Shown in pieces: positions 1-8,176 of a stretch of 33,187 nt of DNA. Source of the DNA: JBDRGC01 sp043818215 (GTDB lineage: Bacteria; Chloroflexota; Anaerolineae; Anaerolineales; UBA11858). A model generated the notes under the pieces. It saw only the letters and a list, made by a program, of their open reading frames with translations. It ran no database searches and was not told where the DNA came from. The translations under genes were made by a program, and so were the position numbers. The stretch covers positions 1 through 33,187 of the forward strand of contig JBDRGC010000227.1 of NCBI GenBank assembly GCA_043818215.1, read 5' to 3'. Within the stretch, counting starts at the first letter, position 1. Each line of letters begins with the position of its first letter.

Positions 1-54
1 CAATAAAATGCTCCCCCAAAACAGTTTGCACGTCCGCTATAGCCTTTCAGAAAA

Positions 55-182
55 CGATTTTGACTCCGCGTGTCATTGCGAAGCAGCTGTATCGCTGAAG
101 CAATCTCATCCTTGCCAAGTGCGAGATTGCTTCAGCGGTGAAGCTGCTTCGCAATGACATCTGGGTAAGCGGAGTCAAAAAC
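55..182. repeat. Palindromic (MITE-like) element
   Basis: A long imperfect inverted repeat. The inner arms (71-108 and 123-160) start with TGTCATTGCGAAGCAGCT and match at about 33 of 38 positions. The outer arms (about 57-69 and 168-180) share TTTTTGACTCCGC. The loop is about 14 bases. It holds no ORF, so it resembles a non-autonomous palindromic repeat. The rest of the first 365 bases shows no gene apart from the hicA promoter. Confidence 0.75.
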
Positions 183-331
183 ATTATCTTAACTTCTATA
201 GCAATACGCGTAGCACGGCGTTGACGTCAGGGTGAGGCGTAGGGTGGGTAGTGTGGGAGAGCATTGGTTGTTCACTATAAAAGGTTCACGCGGCGAGGTG
301 CCTAACCTGGATTATACACACCACCACACGC

Positions 332-359
332 TTGACAACGACACTAATAATAGTATCAT
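332..359 (+). promoter_or_regulatory. Probable promoter of the hicA-hicB pair
   Basis: A consensus -35 TTGACA (332-337) is followed by a 16-base spacer and TATCAT (354-359, 5 of 6 to consensus). The predicted transcription start falls at about 366, which is the first base of the hicA start codon. The message would therefore have little or no 5' leader. Confidence 0.5.
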
Positions 360-365
360 TTTTAT

Positions 366-626
366 ATGACAAAGGTTGAAGACATCATCGCTAAAATGCA
401 GCGTAATCCAAGGGGGATTCGTTTTCAAGACCTTTGCAAAGTGAGTGATCCCTTTTTGGGTGAAACTCGACAGAAAAGCAGCAGTCACCGCATCTACAAA
501 ACGCCCTGGTATGGAGACCCGCGAGTCAATATCCAGAATCACAAGGGGATGGCAAAAGCATATCAAGTGAGGCAAGTGTTGAAAGCGATTGATCGCCTGG
601 AGGTACACACTAATGCTCAAAAATGA
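366..626 (+). CDS. hicA: HicA-type toxin (mRNA interferase)
   Basis: An 86-residue protein resembling HicA toxins, which are small double-stranded-RNA-binding-fold ribonucleases that cut mRNA. The visible signature is S-S-H-R-I-Y around His41, matching the family G-S-H-x-x-Y motif that carries the catalytic histidine. The stop overlaps the downstream antitoxin gene by 14 bases, typical of a toxin-first hicAB operon. The start is fixed by an in-frame stop just upstream (351-353), and no Shine-Dalgarno precedes it. The family call is by motif and context; divergence from classical HicA makes the exact subfamily uncertain. Confidence 0.72.
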   Translation: MTKVEDIIAKMQRNPRGIRFQDLCKVSDPFLGETRQKSSSHRIYKTPWYGDPRVNIQNHKGMAKAYQVRQVLKAIDRLEVHTNAQK

Positions 627-948
627 CCGCTATACTTACCGTGTAACCTGGTCAGAGGAGGACAACGAGTATGTCAGCCTTTGTGCCGAATTTCTTGGTC
701 TGAGTTGGTTGGAGCCTTTGCCAGAGGCAGCAATCCAAGGTATCCGTCAGGTAGTAGCTGATGTCGTTGTTGATTTAGAAGTTAATGGCGAACCTGTACC
801 TGAACCAATAGCTACCAGACGGTACAGCGGAAAGTTCATGGTACGGATTCCACCAAAACTGCATCGTCGTTTGGTGCTTGAGGCTTCGGAAGCAGGGATA
901 AGTCTGAACCGGCTTGCCAATGCAAAGTTGAGCCAACAAGAAGCGTAA
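613..948 (+). CDS. hicB: HicB-type antitoxin
   Basis: A 111-residue partner of the preceding toxin. The N-terminal half (about 1-65) is the HicB partial RNase-H-like domain, with the opening Y-x-Y-x-V-x-W-S-x-E-D. The C-terminal part (about 73-108) looks like a ribbon-helix-helix DNA-binding segment (F-M-V-R-I-P, then L-H-R-R-L). The start ATG at 613 has a GGAGG-like site about 9 bases upstream inside the toxin gene; an in-frame start at 589 is possible but has poorer signals. By family knowledge HicB neutralises HicA and represses the operon. Confidence 0.78.
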   Translation: MLKNDRYTYRVTWSEEDNEYVSLCAEFLGLSWLEPLPEAAIQGIRQVVADVVVDLEVNGEPVPEPIATRRYSGKFMVRIPPKLHRRLVLEASEAGISLNRLANAKLSQQEA

Positions 949-1001
949 ACGAATAACTGTTTCACTTCTCACACCCGCTATCTGACCGAACGTGAGTCAG
1001 C

Positions 1002-1042
1002 CAAGAAGTGACACTCACCTGCGAGATGAGTGTCATTTCTTG
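1002..1042. terminator. Strong hairpin between hicB and the cyclase gene
   Basis: A 16-base stem (1002-1017 with 1027-1042, one G-T pair) and 9-base loop. It lies about 55 bases after hicB and about 100 bases beyond the 3' end of the convergent cyclase gene. It probably acts as a shared terminator for both directions. The T-tract is short (ATTT). Confidence 0.5.
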
Positions 1043-1139
1043 CATCATTTCACCCCATAAAACAATGGCGTCGTCGCTGGCGGCAACCAGCAAGGATACA
1101 TCCATACACAGGAGAGGAGCAAGGCATGAGAGCGCGCGC

Positions 1140-2855
1140 TTATTTCAACCCAATAACTTCGTAAACTTCCAGGGGCACACTTTTACCTTTAGCGCGTATA
1201 GGGGACACTGAGCGGATTTCCACCCATCCGCCAACATTGGCGTATGCTTCTTTGCTGATCAATATCTGCCCGGCGGCGGCATTCTCTTGGATACGTTTGG
1301 TCGTGTTGACACTGTCGCCGATAGCGGTGTAATCCAACCTGGTCTCTGTTCCTACTAGGCCGAGGACGGCCTCCCCAAAGTGGATGCCAACTCCAAAATC
1401 CAGGTGGTTTTCCAGGGGGAGTTCGCGGTGCAGGGCCATGATAGCGTCGCGGATCCCCAGGGCTGCCCGCACAGCCCGCAGGGTGTGATCTTCCTGCGGG
1501 ATGGGGGCATTGAACCATGCCATGACCGCGTCGCCCATAAATTTATCGATGGTGCCTTCTTGGGCTAAAACAGCATCCGCAGCAGCAGCTAAATAAAGAT
1601 TAAGCACCGAAACCAATTCCTCGGGTGACAGGCTTTCGCTGAAGCTGGTGAATCCGCGGATGTCGGCGAACAGCGTGGTGATTCCAACGCGCTCACCGCC
1701 CAATCGGATTTGGTTGAGGTCGATTTTGTCGATCACTGCCGGGGGAACCATGCGCTCGAACAATCTGCGCTGGGCCTGCAAGCGTTTTTTCTCGGTCAGA
1801 TCATCGAGAACAATGGCGATGCCCTGGCTTGTTTGCGTGGCGTCTTTGAGCGGGGAAAGATTGAATATCAGGTTAACCGGTCCGCGCAGTGGCAGGGTTG
1901 GGTTGATTTCCAGCCCGAGGACAGGTTGATCATTGCGACGTATGCTGACGATGGGGCCGCTCAACCCATGCGCCAATGGGGGCAGGCAGTCAAGCAGAGA
2001 GCGGCCAATCATTTCCTGTGCGGTGAGGCCTAGTATTCTTTCAGAGGCGTTGTTGCAGAGGGTGATCCTATCTTCGATATCGGCTGTGATAACACCGCTG
2101 GCAATGGACGCAAAGATATTGTCCATCATATTCTTTAGTTCGGTCACTTCGGCTAAGGTGCGGCGCACGGATTCGAATAGCTGGGCGTTTTCGATAGCTA
2201 CAGCAGCCTGATTGGCAAAGGCTGCCAACAAGTCGCGCTCAGATTGGGTGAATATCCCGGAGCGGATGCGGTTGTCGGCATAGATAACCCCGGTGATTTT
2301 CCCTTTGACTTCGAGAGGCACACACAGGATGGAGCGCAGTGAGTAGGCAATGATGCTCTCCTGCCCGTCGAAGCGCGGGTCTTCTTGCGCGTTTGTGGTG
2401 ACAATGGGTTTTCCCTCGCTGACAACACGGTTCACCACTGTCCGGCTGATTGCGAACTCCGATGAGAGGATGGATTCCTGCTCCCAGTTGCGGGCGGTGC
2501 GGATGGTCAGTTCACCGGCCTCGTCGCGCAGCATCAAAAAGCCGCGCTCGGCCCCGGTCAACCGGATGATGGTGTCCATTACAATGCGTAGCACATCATT
2601 CAGATGTAGGGATGAGTTGATCACTTGACCAATATCGACCAATGCAAGCAGGTCTTGGCGTTCTTCTTCGTGGCGGACAACCTGCCGCCCGAGACGGTTG
2701 ACTTGACCTGCAAGGTGGGTGAGGCTATCCAAATATTGAGATGGCGTATTGGGTACGTGCTTCTCTAGCGATATGCGGATTGCATCAATCTGTTGGCCGA
2801 GGTGTGTTAGTTGCTGACCAGGTAGAAACGGCGTAGTAGTAGTCTCATCGAACAT
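1140..2855 (-). CDS. GAF-PAS class III adenylate cyclase
   Basis: A 571-residue cytosolic signalling enzyme predicted to make cAMP from ATP. Domain order: N-terminal helical region (1-70), GAF sensor (about 75-225), PAS (about 240-355), class III cyclase catalytic domain (about 385-565). Catalytic features are visible: metal-binding Asp398 in F-A-D-I-R-G-F-T and Asp442 in M-G-D-A-V, substrate Lys438 and Asp508 (the adenylate pair rather than the guanylate Glu/Cys pair), and Asn517 and Arg521 of V-N-x-x-x-R. The start at 2855 was chosen because AGAGG sits 5-6 bases upstream and the protein proper begins there; an in-frame start at 2951 adds 32 unlike residues. No transmembrane segment is seen, so the stimulus is probably a small ligand bound by GAF or PAS. 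Confidence 0.92.
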   Translation of the reverse strand: MFDETTTTPFLPGQQLTHLGQQIDAIRISLEKHVPNTPSQYLDSLTHLAGQVNRLGRQVVRHEEERQDLLALVDIGQVINSSLHLNDVLRIVMDTIIRLTGAERGFLMLRDEAGELTIRTARNWEQESILSSEFAISRTVVNRVVSEGKPIVTTNAQEDPRFDGQESIIAYSLRSILCVPLEVKGKITGVIYADNRIRSGIFTQSERDLLAAFANQAAVAIENAQLFESVRRTLAEVTELKNMMDNIFASIASGVITADIEDRITLCNNASERILGLTAQEMIGRSLLDCLPPLAHGLSGPIVSIRRNDQPVLGLEINPTLPLRGPVNLIFNLSPLKDATQTSQGIAIVLDDLTEKKRLQAQRRLFERMVPPAVIDKIDLNQIRLGGERVGITTLFADIRGFTSFSESLSPEELVSVLNLYLAAAADAVLAQEGTIDKFMGDAVMAWFNAPIPQEDHTLRAVRAALGIRDAIMALHRELPLENHLDFGVGIHFGEAVLGLVGTETRLDYTAIGDSVNTTKRIQENAAAGQILISKEAYANVGGWVEIRSVSPIRAKGKSVPLEVYEVIGLK

Positions 2856-2988
2856 AGGAACCTCTTTGCAAAATAGTGGAGCGTCGTAAAGGCTTGAAAA
2901 ATTGTCTCTGGAAAGCGCTAATCTTCCTAAAGTGTACACCAAAATCTGCAAAAACGCGGGGCACTTTTTTTAGGTTGTTTTATGAGTC

Positions 2989-3158
2989 CACTGAAAAAAG
3001 GCTATTTCACCGCAGAGCACGCGGAGATCGCTGAGATTTTTGAAAATCAGTTTAAGATTTCGGTACTTTGCTCAGATTCTGGCATGAATTCTTAAACTTG
3101 GTTTTAGGTTTTTCTCTGCGTTCTCTGCGTTCTCCGCGGTAAGAGAGATTTTTCAGTG
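2989..3158. repeat. Large imperfect palindrome
   Basis: Two arms of about 68 bases (about 2989-3056 and 3091-3158) start and end with CACTGAAAAA and its complement. They contain the purine-rich stretch ACCGCAGAG...CGCGGAGA and its complement CTCTGCGTTCTCTGCG. No coding potential is evident. It lies between the divergent cyclase and nfeD genes, so it probably covers both promoter regions. Confidence 0.7.
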
Positions 3159-3194
3159 CAGTCATACAATAACTCAATTACGCCCCAAAAAACT

Positions 3195-4508
3195 ATGAGA
3201 AAACACATAACCCTCCTGCTTTGGCTATCGATTTTTATCTTATCTGTCTTCCCTGTCCAGGCACAGACCGATATCCCCCTGGCCCTGGTGCTAACTGCGG
3301 ATGGCCCGGTGACTCCGGCTATGGCTGGATACTTATCCCGCGGCATCCGCAGTGCCCAACAACGCGGGGCCGAAGTGCTGATCTTTCAACTGAACACCCC
3401 CGGAGGCAGCGTGGACTTGATGCAAGATATGGTCGAGCATATTCGCGCCAGCGAAGTGCCTGTGGTGGTTTATGTTGCTCCCCGGGGAGCGATTGCGGGC
3501 AGCGCCGGGACGGTGATCACTTTGGCAGGGCACGCCGCGGCTATGGCTCCTGAAACGGCTATCGGCGCGGCAAGCCCGGTCGGAGGGCAGGGGGAAGATA
3601 TTGGCGAGACCATGGAAGCCAAAGTGAAGGAGATACTCAAGGCTCAAGTTCGTTCTTTGGCTAACCGCCGCGGCTCCGAAGCGATAGAGCTTGCTGAAGC
3701 GACAATCGAGTCGGCTAAAGCTGTCTCCTTCCAAGAAGCGCTGGAAGCGGGGCTGGTAGACTTTATTGCCGCTGATATACATGATTTATTGCGTCAATTG
3801 GATGGCTACATCGTCGAGACGGTCTCAGGTGAGCTTACCCTGCACACGGCTAATGCTGAGGTTTCCACTTTGGATTTTTCGCTGATCGAACAACTTTTGG
3901 CGATGCTGACCAATCCTAACATCGTCTTTATCTTGTTATCTATCGGCGTGCAGGCTATTCTGATCGAACTTTCCAATCCCGGCGGGTGGGTAGCCGGTTT
4001 CGTTGGGGTAATCTGTCTATCGTTGACAGCTTATGGGCTTGGATTTTTACCCGTCAATTGGTTTGGGCTGATTTTCCTGACGATGGCCTTTGCGCTCTTT
4101 GTCTTGGATATCAAAGCCCCGACCCACGGAGCGTTGACCGCCGCGGGTGTGGGATCGCTGATCGTGGGTGCTCTGGTGCTTTTCAATTCGCCGGCCACGC
4201 CACAATTCCAGCGAGTTTCGGTGCCGTTGGTTGTGGCCAGTTCGGTAATCACGGGCGGCTTGTTTGCAGTAGCTCTGCTATTCGCCGTGCGTGCCCAAAA
4301 AACGCCCATCCGCACCGGGCGAGAGAGCCTTATTGGTCGTGTTGGCATTGTGAAAGAGGAGATACCCAATTTTGGGACCGGGATGGTGCAGGTAGGAGGC
4401 GAATTCTGGGGTGCGGCGCGGGCCGAGGAGGGGGAGGCAATCCCCAAAGGGTCCCGCGTGGAAGTCATCGAAGTGAGCGGTATCCGCCTGAGGGTGCGCG
4501 AGAAATAA
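3195..4508 (+). CDS. NfeD-family membrane-bound serine protease
   Basis: A 437-residue long-form NfeD (ClpP-class) protein. Residues 1-23 form a signal peptide ending near V-Q-A-Q. Residues about 26-220 are a ClpP/crotonase-fold protease domain with N-T-P-G-G-S near 68 and the nucleophile Ser103 in G-A-I-A-G-S-A-G; a lysine at 143-149 fits the Ser-Lys dyad of the archaeal homologue. Residues about 225-365 hold several membrane helices, and the last 60 form the OB-fold NfeD domain. Family knowledge links these to stomatin/flotillin-type membrane proteins, but no stomatin gene is adjacent. The start at 3195 precedes the signal peptide; an upstream GTG at 3156 would spoil it. It is followed 12 bases later by lipA, probably cotranscribed. 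Confidence 0.9.
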   Translation: MRKHITLLLWLSIFILSVFPVQAQTDIPLALVLTADGPVTPAMAGYLSRGIRSAQQRGAEVLIFQLNTPGGSVDLMQDMVEHIRASEVPVVVYVAPRGAIAGSAGTVITLAGHAAAMAPETAIGAASPVGGQGEDIGETMEAKVKEILKAQVRSLANRRGSEAIELAEATIESAKAVSFQEALEAGLVDFIAADIHDLLRQLDGYIVETVSGELTLHTANAEVSTLDFSLIEQLLAMLTNPNIVFILLSIGVQAILIELSNPGGWVAGFVGVICLSLTAYGLGFLPVNWFGLIFLTMAFALFVLDIKAPTHGALTAAGVGSLIVGALVLFNSPATPQFQRVSVPLVVASSVITGGLFAVALLFAVRAQKTPIRTGRESLIGRVGIVKEEIPNFGTGMVQVGGEFWGAARAEEGEAIPKGSRVEVIEVSGIRLRVREK

Positions 4509-4520
4509 GAAGGGAAATTT

Positions 4521-5438
4521 ATGAGTTATCAGCCCACCAGAGACCGGGTCGAACCCGCAGAGACCGATACCACTCCCAGACGCCGCCCGCCGTGGATCCG
4601 GGTGCGTATTCCTAATGGGGAGGCTACCAAGGAAGTGCAGCAATTGATGCGAACTAAAAGTCTGCACACAGTTTGCGAAGAGGCTATGTGCCCCAACCTG
4701 GGCGAGTGTTGGAGCGCGGGTACAGCCACATTTTTGATGTTGGGCGACGTGTGTACCCGCACCTGCGGCTTTTGTGATATCAAACATGGCCGGCCATCCC
4801 CGCTGGATTGGCGTGAGCCTGATCGTATTGCTCACGCCGTAAGTGAGATGAACCTGAAACACGCCGTGATCACCAGCGTCAACCGCGACGACCGACGCGA
4901 TGGCGGCGCCCCCATTTTCGCGATGGTGATCCGGCGGATGCGCGCATTGCAGCCGGGATGCTCCATCGAAGTGCTGATCCCCGATTTCAAGGGCAGCCTA
5001 GAAGCTTTGCGCATTGTGATGAATGCCCGCCCCGAGATACTCAACCACAACGTGGAGACAGTGCCGCGCCTTTTCAAAGTGGTGCAGCCCCAGGATAAAT
5101 ATGCCTGGGCCGAGGCCACTCTGCGCAACGCCAAAAGACTCAACCCCGAAGGGCTGACCAAATCCGGCATCATGCTAGGTTTGGGCGAAACCCTGGACGA
5201 AGTCAAAACCACCATGTGCGATCTGCAAGCCTGGGGCGTGGATATTCTGACCCTCGGACAATATTTGCAGCCCAGCCGTAAACACTTGCCCATTGCGCGT
5301 TACTACACCCCCGAAGAATTCCAGGACTTGAGAGATTATGGCCTGGAGATCGGCTTCCAATGGGTGGAGAGCGGCCCGCTGGTGCGCTCATCGTACCGGG
5401 CCGGCGAGCAAGTGCGCGCTTTGCTTGCGCGGCGGTGA
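4521..5438 (+). CDS. lipA: Lipoyl synthase
   Basis: A 305-residue radical SAM enzyme that inserts two sulfurs into the octanoyl chain on lipoyl domains of 2-oxoacid dehydrogenases and the glycine cleavage H protein. Both cluster motifs are complete: the auxiliary C-x4-C-x5-C at Cys52, 57 and 63, and the radical SAM C-x3-C-x2-C at Cys78, 82 and 85. The C-terminal R-S-S-Y (289-292) supplies the conserved serine ligand of the auxiliary cluster. Length is normal. The start has AAGGG about 6 bases upstream. No lipB lies next to it; a strong terminator follows. Confidence 0.97.
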   Translation: MSYQPTRDRVEPAETDTTPRRRPPWIRVRIPNGEATKEVQQLMRTKSLHTVCEEAMCPNLGECWSAGTATFLMLGDVCTRTCGFCDIKHGRPSPLDWREPDRIAHAVSEMNLKHAVITSVNRDDRRDGGAPIFAMVIRRMRALQPGCSIEVLIPDFKGSLEALRIVMNARPEILNHNVETVPRLFKVVQPQDKYAWAEATLRNAKRLNPEGLTKSGIMLGLGETLDEVKTTMCDLQAWGVDILTLGQYLQPSRKHLPIARYYTPEEFQDLRDYGLEIGFQWVESGPLVRSSYRAGEQVRALLARR

Positions 5439-5466
5439 GTTGTGAGTGAGGGGGGCAACTGCGAGC

Positions 5467-5506
5467 AAAAAAGCCCTGTCAGGATTTTTTCCTGGCAGGG
5501 CTTTTT
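5467..5506 (+). terminator. Rho-independent terminator after lipA
   Basis: A run of A, an 11-base stem (GCCCTGTCAGG with CCTGGCAGGGC, one G-T pair), a T-rich loop and a final run of five T. It lies 28 bases after the lipA stop. The flanking A and T runs let it work in both directions. Confidence 0.85.
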
Positions 5507-5528
5507 GGTTAAGGAGTTCAGCCTATTG

Positions 5529-5683
5529 TCGAAATAGAACGCGGACACTTGCACCTGCGGCAACATCGTCCCAGCGTTTTTCTGGGAGTGCAAGTGTGAC
5601 ACGGATTTAGCGGATTGACGCGGATTATTTATAAAGAATCCGCGGTGATCCGTTGCATCCGTGTTATCCGAGTCACACTGCAC
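5529..5683. repeat. Palindromic element, GCGGATT family, copy 1
   Basis: The core 5588-5683 is an inverted repeat whose arms start GTGCAAGTGTGAC and end GTCACACTGCAC, with internal GCGGATTGACGCGGATT and its complement. To the left is CGAAATAGAACGCGGA (5530-5545), which is also the edge of a related palindrome at 22117-22217. A smaller inverted pair, CACTTGCAC (5546-5554) with GTGCAAGTG (5588-5596), sits between. It fills the gap between convergent lipA and nuoN. Confidence 0.7.
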
Positions 5684-5721
5684 GATACCTTTTTTTTTAT
5701 TATTTGCGTTGTGTGGTTTTG

Positions 5722-7164
5722 CTAGAACAATTTCAACACCGCTTGACTGGCCCATTGGAACAGCGGCGTTGCGGCAATGCTGAGAGCTACGACGCTAACG
5801 GCTGTCAAGGCAGTGACCAGGTTCAGCCAACTCTCGCTGCGGACTTCCGGCTCGCCATCTTGCATGTACATGATGACCAGAATTCGCAAGTAGTAATAAG
5901 CCGATATCAACGAAGTCAGCACGCCGATGATAGCCAGCCAGTAAAATCCGCCTTCCAATACGGTGCGGAAAAGGAAGAATTTACCCATGAATCCGAGGGT
6001 GGGGGGGATGCCTGTAAAGGAGAGCATGAACACCGTCATGGCGGCTGCTAGCCCCGGATATTTGCGTCCCAGCCCGGCGTAGTCGCTGATCTCCAGTCCC
6101 TTGCCTTCGGCTTTCTCCAGGGCAATCACCACACTCCAGGCCCCGAAGTTGGTGACTGCGTAAGTGAGCAGATAGAATAGCATCGAGGCCACCGAATCCG
6201 CAGCCACGGATGCGTTGCCAAAAGGAACAAGGGCCATGAAAATATATCCAGCGTGGGCAATGCTGGAATAAGCCAGCATCCGTTTGATATTGCTTTGGGC
6301 GACAGCGATGATATTCCCGACGATCATGGTCAGGGCTGCCAATACCCATAAAATGGGTGTCAGGTCAGTTGCCAGAGTGGGGAAAGCAGCTACAAATATC
6401 CGCAGCAAGGCCGCGAAGCCGGCCACCTTAGCACCCACAGCCATGAAAGCTGTCACCGCCGAGGGCGCCCCTTGATACACGTCGGGAGTCCACATTTGGA
6501 AGGGAACCACAGCCACTTTGAAGCCGAAGCCTACCAAAATCAAGGCCGCACCGATCACCAACAGAGATGAATCCGCGCTGCCCGCGTTGATTGCGGCCAC
6601 AATTCCGTTTAAGGCCGTGGTGCCGGTAGCTCCAAAGACCAGGGCTACCCCGTAGACTACAAATCCGCCTGCAAAGGCTCCCAGCAAGAAGTACTTCAGG
6701 GATGCCTCTTCGGAGTCCAGTTTGGGGCGGGCGAACCCTGCCAAAACGTAGAGCGGGATGGAGAGTAATTCCAGGGCCAGGAAGACCACGATCAAATCCG
6801 CGGCTGTTGCCATCAGCATCATCCCACTGATGGAAAATAACAGCAAAACGTAGTATTCTCCCCGGTCCCATCCCATCCGCTTGTTGTAATCGTAGGCCAG
6901 AGCGATGCCTGCCAACCCGCTGACCAGGAGCAATGCGTTCAGGAAGACAGAGAAACCATCCACGACTACCATACCATTGAATGCGGAATACTCTTGTCCG
7001 ACTTGTGCCAGCGCAAAACCCAGGGTGAGGCCCAGCCCGATGGCGGCCAGCAGAGCAGTTCTGCTTTGGGATTTTTTCGAGAACACGTCCACCAGCAAAA
7101 GAGCGCTGGCCCAGACGATCAAAATGATGATGGGGAGGATGGAGAAAAGATCGGTAATTGACAT
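5722..7164 (-). CDS. nuoN: NADH-quinone oxidoreductase subunit N
   Basis: A 480-residue antiporter-like membrane subunit of complex I, with about 14 predicted helices and the family segments V-V-F-L-A-L-E-L-L-S-I-P and K-V-A-V-V-P-F-Q-M-W-T-P-D-V-Y. It contributes to proton pumping in the membrane arm. The start ATG at 7164 has GAGG about 6 bases upstream; an in-frame TTG at 7191 is less likely. It follows the brnA-type antitoxin by 23 bases, so its expression may depend on transcription through the toxin-antitoxin pair. Confidence 0.95.
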   Translation of the reverse strand: MSITDLFSILPIIILIVWASALLLVDVFSKKSQSRTALLAAIGLGLTLGFALAQVGQEYSAFNGMVVVDGFSVFLNALLLVSGLAGIALAYDYNKRMGWDRGEYYVLLLFSISGMMLMATAADLIVVFLALELLSIPLYVLAGFARPKLDSEEASLKYFLLGAFAGGFVVYGVALVFGATGTTALNGIVAAINAGSADSSLLVIGAALILVGFGFKVAVVPFQMWTPDVYQGAPSAVTAFMAVGAKVAGFAALLRIFVAAFPTLATDLTPILWVLAALTMIVGNIIAVAQSNIKRMLAYSSIAHAGYIFMALVPFGNASVAADSVASMLFYLLTYAVTNFGAWSVVIALEKAEGKGLEISDYAGLGRKYPGLAAAMTVFMLSFTGIPPTLGFMGKFFLFRTVLEGGFYWLAIIGVLTSLISAYYYLRILVIMYMQDGEPEVRSESWLNLVTALTAVSVVALSIAATPLFQWASQAVLKLF

Positions 7165-7187
7165 AAGAGCCTCAGTAGCGGGATCGG

Positions 7188-7469
7188 TCAAGCTATTTCC
7201 TTGAGCTTTTGTAGCTGCTCAACGAGCCATAAATTGACTAACGTCTCTGGTGAAATGCCGCGTTCAAGAGACGTTGTCTCGAGCTGCATGTAGATATCTG
7301 GATCGAGCATCACACGCCGTCTCCGATTAGCTCTCACATCGAACTCAACTTCGTGCGTTTGATCCTCGTAATCAGCCAGACTATGAGTGTCCCAAAAATC
7401 GGCTATTTCTTCCAACGTATGGGCATTCGAAATGCTGGTGGTCTGAATGTTCTCATTATTTTCGTTCAT
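7188..7469 (-). CDS. brnA: BrnA/CopG-type antitoxin
   Basis: A 93-residue protein with the layout of CopG-like antitoxins that pair with BrnT. It has an N-terminal segment with F-W-D-T-H-S-L-A-D-Y (about 25-34), a basic R-R-R-R-V stretch (about 50-54), and a ribbon-helix-helix-like C-terminus. It overlaps the toxin gene by 14 bases, the usual toxin-first arrangement. It presumably neutralises the toxin and represses the pair. Its stop lies 23 bases before nuoN. Confidence 0.72.
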   Translation of the reverse strand: MNENNENIQTTSISNAHTLEEIADFWDTHSLADYEDQTHEVEFDVRANRRRRVMLDPDIYMQLETTSLERGISPETLVNLWLVEQLQKLKEIA

Positions 7470-7740
7470 GTCGTCTTCGTTCTTTCTTGTCCATGTCTCG
7501 GGCGCTGATAATTAAAGCGATATTGTTTCGCTTGCGGATAAAGAACACGATCAGATAGCGGCCCGCATTGGTTTGCCCAGTGACAGAATAAACATCTTCG
7601 TTTGTTCTTAGACCTTTCTCAACAAAATGATAACGATGGGAATTGAAGAAAATGTCCTCGGCTTCATTCTGAGTAACGTGATGTTTGGCTGCTATTTTGT
7701 CAATTACGTCTAGAAGCCAGGTGAAGTTATCAATATACAC
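7456..7740 (-). CDS. brnT: BrnT-type toxin
   Basis: A 94-residue protein resembling BrnT, a RelE-fold ribonuclease toxin. The C-terminal signature I-I-S-A-R-D followed by K-K-E-R-R-R-H-E is close to the family I-S-A-R-x-A-x-x-x-E-R-R-x-Y-E. The middle has G-R-Y-L-I-V-F-F, the usual strand. The start is a GTG at 7740 with no clear Shine-Dalgarno. It lies between nuoM and nuoN together with its antitoxin, a likely later insertion. Confidence 0.75.
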   Translation of the reverse strand: MYIDNFTWLLDVIDKIAAKHHVTQNEAEDIFFNSHRYHFVEKGLRTNEDVYSVTGQTNAGRYLIVFFIRKRNNIALIISARDMDKKERRRHERK

Positions 7741-7823
7741 AATTGGTCTTTTTATTTAATATTGCAACAATGTGAGGACGACAGGAATAAGAGTAGTTTA
7801 ATGCATCGTATCAATGAATGCAA

Positions 7824-8036
7824 CTACGCTTGACCTGCCGCAACTTGATGCTTTTCTATTAGTTCCCGAACAATTGGTAGTAGAGCGCCAGGAACCATCA
7901 TAAGGGTCTGATTCTGGTGGTCGAAATCTGCCTCATCTTCCGCTACTGCTTCTACTTGTGATTGTTTCTCGTAGTATGCAAGAACGTTGCGGACTCTTTC
8001 TTCATTCCATCCTGATGGGAACTTGCTTTGTTTCAT
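7824..8036 (-). CDS. Small unknown protein (antitoxin-like size)
   Basis: 70 residues with no domain I can name. It begins M-K-Q-S-K-F-P-S-G-W-N and has an acidic middle (E-A-V-A-E-D-E-A-D-F) and a C-terminal helix with V-R-E-L-I-E-K-H. This looks like small conserved proteins found beside toxin or nuclease genes, but that is an impression, not an identification. A GGAG-like site (TGCAGGAG) about 10 bases upstream of the start supports translation. It lies 84 bases before the brnT-type gene in the same orientation. Confidence 0.55.
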   Translation of the reverse strand: MKQSKFPSGWNEERVRNVLAYYEKQSQVEAVAEDEADFDHQNQTLMMVPGALLPIVRELIEKHQVAAGQA

Positions 8037-8120
8037 TGTTTATCTCCTGCAGGGACGCAACTCCGGATGGAAGTACAGCGATGTGAGATGAGACAATCTT
8101 CCAATTGCCCGATTCCGCGG

Positions 8121-8146
8121 CGGTCTGCCGTCTGCGGTCTGCCGTC
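8121..8146. repeat. Short GGTCTGCC/GTCTGC array
   Basis: A small imperfect tandem array in the 140-base gap after nuoM. It belongs by look to the 7-base-period arrays seen elsewhere (for example 14141-14225 and 22971-23031). Nothing else is evident in this gap. Confidence 0.4.
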
Positions 8147-8176
8147 AGATAATGTGTGGCTTTTGCGGTGCTGCGT

